NCBI GenBank assembly: GCA_050245975.1 | Contig: JBFWWW010000076.1 | Location: 1-15,983, forward strand | Direction: 5' to 3' | Source: JBFWWW01 sp050245975 | GTDB taxonomy: Bacteria > Pseudomonadota > Alphaproteobacteria > Rhizobiales > Hyphomicrobiaceae | DNA: 15,983 nt | Part shown: in pieces, positions 13,951 through 15,983 of the stretch | How the letters are laid out: each line of letters opens with the position of its first letter | How positions within the stretch are numbered: the first letter of the stretch is position 1 | Notes under the pieces: generated by a model | What the model was told of the DNA's origin: nothing | Database searches by the model: none | The model's input: only the letters and a program-made list of their open reading frames with translations | Made by a program: the position numbers and the translations under genes

Positions 13951-15983
13951 CTACTGGCCGAGCCGTTCGAGAACGGCGGGCACGTGCACCTGGTCGGCCT
14001 TGTAGTTGCCGGTCAACGCGTACATCACGATGTTGACGCCGGTGCGGAAGGCCATCTCGCGTTGGCGCTCGCCACCCGGCACCACCGCGTAAAGCGGCTG
14101 GTTGCGATCATCGAGCGCCCAGGCGGCTGCAAAATCGTTGGACGTGACCAGGATCGAGCTGACGCCATCCACCCGGCGTGCCTGCTGTCCCTGCCGACTG
14201 TCTGCCGGTGCTTCGGCCTCGACCCAGAGCTGTCCGCCATCCCAGCGGCCGGGGAAGTTGCGCAGCAGATAGAACGACTTCGTCAGAACGTGGTTTTCGG
14301 GGACGGGTTCAAGACGCGGCACGTCGAGATTGCCGAGCAGCCGTTGCATCGGTGTCCCGGCCTCGGACTGAAGCGAAAAACGCAACGGCACGCCTTGGCC
14401 GTAGTCCTTGGTGTCGAAGACGATCATGCCGCCCTGCTTCATGTAGGCATCGATCTTGGCCAGGGCCGGCTCGGGCAGGGGACGCGCGTTGGCGAGAACC
14501 GGCCAGTACAGGATCGGATAGAACGCGATCTCGTCGTTCAGGATATCGACCGGAACGGGCTCGCCGGGCTCGACGGCGGTGCGCGCGGTGAGGAATTTGA
14601 CGAGGCCGCTGAGACCCTGGCGGCTTGTCTGGTCGGTCGTCAGGTCGCCCGTGAGCACGTACCCGAACGTGACCTTCGATGTGGCCTGGAGGGCGCGGGG
14701 GTCGAGCGCCCGGGCAGCGGGCCGCGTGCCCGCAGGCGGGGGGACCTGGGCTTCGGCCGTCTGGCTGTGGGCCATCGCGGCGAGCCCGGCGAGCAGCAGC
14801 CCGAAAACGATGCCGGCGGCACTCGGGCGCGGACGGCGCAGGAGGCCGGTAAGTCCGCCAGCCTGCAAAATGAGAATGATGAGGACATCGGCGAGCAGGA
14901 GCGACAGCGCGATGCCGAGGAACGTCGGCTTCAGCGGCTGCGCGCTCTGGCCTTCGTAAGCGCGCTGCTCGATGCCGGCAGGCAGGTCGGCGATCGGCTT
15001 CAGCTCTGATTTGGGCGACAGCAGATTGAGCGCGCGGGGCGCTCCGGCAGCGCCGTAGTATCCGGGGGGATGTTCGGCGCTTGGCTTTGTCTTGTCGATG
15101 TCGCTTGCCGCGATCGCCTGCGTGACCGGGGGTGGCGTCGTCAGCAGGCCGAAGCCGTCGAGCGTCTGGACCGGCGACAACACGTCGGCTGATTGGGTTC
15201 TGGGCGTTGCGTCGGCGGTCTCGACGCCGCCGCCGGAGCCGCCGTCCAGACGGCCGAGGGTTGCGACCCGACGCAGCATTTCCACGAACAGGCCGGAGAG
15301 GGGCAGGTTCGACCAGTCGGAGTTGGCCGTCACGTGAAAGAGCACGAGTTGCCCGTCGCCGTGCCGCGATGCCGTGACGAGCGGCGTGCCGTCCTTGAGG
15401 CGCGCCCAGACCTTCACCTTGCCGTCGAGCCGAGCCGGATCGGCAAGCACCTGGCGGTTGACCACCACCTCGGAGGGGACATCCAGGCCCGCAAACAGGC
15501 TGTCCGGCTCGAAGGGCGCCAGCGGTTGCGGCGTCGCCCATGACAGAGCGCCGCCGAGCGTCCGACCGCCGAGGCGGAGCGCCACGGGCAGCAGGTCGTC
15601 GCCGCCCTTCTCGAGGCGGTGGCCCGCGAACCGCACCAGCACGCCGCCCTTGTTCACCCACTGCTCGACGCGCTCGCGCACGTCGCCGGCCAGCGTTCCG
15701 ATGTCGGCGAGCACCAGCACGGAGACGTTGCGCTTGATCAGGGTCGGATTGGCGGTTTCGAGATTGCTGTCTTCTGTCTTTGCCACCTCGGCGATGGGTG
15801 CCACGGCGCGCTCGATATAATAGAGCGGAGCCAACAGCGGCTGTTCTTCCTCGATCGAGGCTCCGGACACGAGCCCGACCCTGTGACGCTGGGAGCGGGA
15901 ATCGAGCAGGTGCACGGCACCGGCCGAACGTTCGCCGCCGATTTCGACACGCGTCACCTGGTTCCTGAGTTCCAGCGGCATCT
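13951..15983 (-). CDS. DUF4159 domain-containing membrane protein (5' end beyond the window)
   Basis: The 676 codons from an internal ATG at 15981 to the TAG at 13951 are open, and the frame continues past the edge. Family members of about 900-950 residues begin with a BatA-like membrane segment, which is presumably missing here. Residues are numbered from that Met. A GATase1-like region spans roughly 85-240 (VSVLVLADIGTL, WVNKGGVLVRFAGHRL, GDGQLVLFHVTANSDWSNLP). A membrane segment lies at about 353-373. A second hydrophobic stretch, 386-404, follows RRPRP and ends in an AHSQTAEAQ region that looks like a signal peptide. DUF4159 occupies about 435-660 (VTFGYVLTGDL, EIAFYPILYWPV, KQGGMIVFDTKDYG, RTGVNIVMYALTGNYKADQVH). 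It ends 9 bases before the VWA gene, so the two are co-transcribed. Function is uncharacterised; MoxR ATPase and DUF58 genes are expected upstream. Confidence 0.85.
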   Translation of the reverse strand, partial: MPLELRNQVTRVEIGGERSAGAVHLLDSRSQRHRVGLVSGASIEEEQPLLAPLYYIERAVAPIAEVAKTEDSNLETANPTLIKRNVSVLVLADIGTLAGDVRERVEQWVNKGGVLVRFAGHRLEKGGDDLLPVALRLGGRTLGGALSWATPQPLAPFEPDSLFAGLDVPSEVVVNRQVLADPARLDGKVKVWARLKDGTPLVTASRHGDGQLVLFHVTANSDWSNLPLSGLFVEMLRRVATLGRLDGGSGGGVETADATPRTQSADVLSPVQTLDGFGLLTTPPPVTQAIAASDIDKTKPSAEHPPGYYGAAGAPRALNLLSPKSELKPIADLPAGIEQRAYEGQSAQPLKPTFLGIALSLLLADVLIILILQAGGLTGLLRRPRPSAAGIVFGLLLAGLAAMAHSQTAEAQVPPPAGTRPAARALDPRALQATSKVTFGYVLTGDLTTDQTSRQGLSGLVKFLTARTAVEPGEPVPVDILNDEIAFYPILYWPVLANARPLPEPALAKIDAYMKQGGMIVFDTKDYGQGVPLRFSLQSEAGTPMQRLLGNLDVPRLEPVPENHVLTKSFYLLRNFPGRWDGGQLWVEAEAPADSRQGQQARRVDGVSSILVTSNDFAAAWALDDRNQPLYAVVPGGERQREMAFRTGVNIVMYALTGNYKADQVHVPAVLERLGQ

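Noticed and set aside
13483..15009. A 508-codon open frame on the plus strand across the VWA and DUF4159 genes
   Set aside because: It is antisense to two motif-bearing genes, has no recognisable domain and no good ribosome-binding site, and has a shadow-like composition.

Overview
The window is a GC-rich stretch of chromosome. It most likely comes from an alphaproteobacterium of the Hyphomicrobiales/Rhizobiales type. This rests on the RNase P RNA, on the gene order TerB/DnaJ protein - muropeptide amidase - transporter - rnpB, and on a DUF4159 plus VWA membrane-protein pair, an arrangement I know mainly from that group. The genus cannot be fixed from the sequence. I see no insertion sequence, phage gene, CRISPR array, tRNA or rRNA. 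Gene density is high and every gap between genes is short, with none above 300 bases.

Left part (1-3217). A truncated VOC/glyoxalase-like gene runs leftward off the edge. It is divergent from a DsbA/GST-kappa-fold isomerase of the 2-hydroxychromene-2-carboxylate isomerase family. Convergent with that lies a leftward two-gene unit made of a 3-hydroxyisobutyryl-CoA hydrolase followed by a family III (CaiB/BaiF) CoA-transferase.

Centre-left (3316-6144). A rightward, translationally coupled trio encodes a soluble TerB + J-domain protein, a zinc amidase with a peptidoglycan-binding domain, and an EamA transporter. The RNase P RNA gene follows directly, and its likely promoter overlaps the transporter stop codon.

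Centre (6152-9875). Two adenylate-forming CoA ligases are divergently transcribed: an acyl-CoA synthetase of unknown substrate and propionyl-CoA synthetase PrpE. A probable bidirectional terminator follows prpE.

Right part (9946-15983, all leftward). A secreted protein is built from two 106-residue copies of one domain. Upstream of it is 3-hydroxyisobutyrate dehydrogenase (mmsB). Further upstream are two large membrane proteins: a VWA protein with a GATase-like domain, and a DUF4159 protein whose 5' end lies outside the window. This pair looks like the distal part of a MoxR/DUF58/BatA-type cluster.

Metabolic theme: the hydrolase and mmsB catalyse consecutive steps of valine breakdown, which ends in propionyl-CoA, and PrpE makes the same product from free propionate. 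The most interesting parts are the MoxR-type membrane pair with three apparently non-catalytic GATase-like motifs, and the tandem-duplicated exported protein.
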